NCBI GenBank assembly: GCA_950295325.1
Contig: OX485804.1
Coordinates: forward strand, 14,448,001-14,508,000
DNA: 60,000 nucleotides
Direction of reading: 5' to 3'
Source: Polytrichum commune
Lineage: Eukaryota > Streptophyta > Polytrichopsida > Polytrichales > Polytrichaceae
Shown here: positions 59,501 through 60,000 of the stretch, in pieces
Position numbering within the stretch: position 1 is the stretch's first letter
Layout of the letters: every line of letters begins with the position of its first letter
Notes under the pieces: model-generated
Told to the model about the DNA's origin: nothing
The model's input: only the letters and a program-made list of their open reading frames with translations
Database searches by the model: none
Program-made: the position numbers and the translations under genes

Positions 59501-60000
59501 CCATGAACTTTACATTGTGCATTGTATTCTTATTTTGTTTTTGGAAAGGATTAAAAAATCAATTGTTGAGGGAAAAATAACAACCAAGAGGCACCCAAAT
59601 TGGGTACCACTGGAACAATGCCTGTCTTGGGCCCTTTAGTCATCCAAAAATTCGTCATGCCCTTGTCATGTTGCTCATGTAAGCAATCAAGTCTTAGGGT
59701 GCCTTTCCATGTATGTTGCTCACCCACTAGACTTTGGTGGGAATGCGGATAAATGTAGATTAAATTTGGTGGAGTAAGGTTCGTACGTGCCGACCAACCA
59801 CTATTGTCTTCTCAAATGTGGACCAACCTACTAATCTTTCCTTCATGTTACCAAGTATGGGAGTTTTGGATTAGTGTTGATTCTCCAAAATGCTTACCTA
59901 CAACAACCACTCTCTAACCCTCTGAAGACGGGTAGTTTGTAAGTTGAAAAGTGTTTAATAAGCACATAAAAGTCTAGTAGCCCGTCGTCACATCCCTCCA
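56561..60000. other. upstream DNA of the esterase-like gene, then gene-free AT-rich DNA
   Basis: 56561-57480 is the 5' flank of the minus-strand esterase-like gene, with a possible N-terminal extension to 56737. From 57480 to the window end I see no gene, RNA or structured repeat. A 56-codon plus-strand frame at 57477-57647 is possible but unsupported. Confidence 0.45.

Overview
The window looks like nuclear DNA of a land plant. Its genes are split by GT-AG introns, it carries plant-type MITEs and a plant telomere-type TTTAGGG tract, and the reconstructed proteins match plant families: HEI10, calnexin, HRD1, a plant O-fucosyltransferase-like protein and a SASA-domain esterase. AT-rich intergenic DNA, low gene density and a decayed LINE with an RNase H domain would fit a non-angiosperm with a medium or large genome, but the sequence does not settle the lineage. 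All exon structures were assembled by eye from open frames, splice-site consensus and intron-phase continuity. No transcript was available.

Layout. 1-3.6 kb: gene-free, with degenerate tandem repeats and a foldback. 3.65-4.4 kb (+): single-exon TPR-like protein. 4.4-9.6 kb: no gene recognised; it holds an inverted duplication, tandem duplications and a MITE fragment. 9.7-13.6 kb (-): dead LINE. 15.4-21 kb (-): GT65/PF10250-type O-fucosyltransferase-like gene with nine reconstructed exons, and a possible membrane-anchor first exon at 23.1 kb. 23.96-28.85 kb (+): complete calnexin in eight exons. 29-35 kb: repeats. 35.5-40.7 kb (+): complete HRD1-type RING-H2 membrane E3 ligase in seven exons. 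43.8-47.7 kb (+): unrecognised 654-residue protein with several ubiquitin-like modules in seven exons. 48.4-50.9 kb (-): complete HEI10 (meiotic RING/coiled-coil E3) in seven exons, convergent with the previous gene. 51.3-54 kb: tandem repeats and a MITE. 54.2-56.6 kb (-): SASA-domain esterase-like gene in three exons. 56.6-60 kb: no gene recognised.

Calnexin and HRD1 both act in ER protein quality control (folding lectin, ERAD ligase). HEI10 and the multi-Ubl protein are both linked to ubiquitin/SUMO chemistry. Eukaryotic neighbours need not be functionally linked, so I treat this as suggestive only.

The most unusual material is repeat-derived. (i) Three copies of an element whose head is 5S-rRNA-like. 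(ii) A 392-bp hAT-type MITE with a perfect 18-bp TIR and an 8-bp target duplication, nested inside another MITE in HEI10 intron 6. (iii) Recurrent 220-270-bp tandem duplications in the first introns of calnexin, HRD1 and the multi-Ubl gene, and just upstream of HEI10. (iv) An O-fucosyltransferase-like protein whose usual GGLNQxR motif has lost its arginine.
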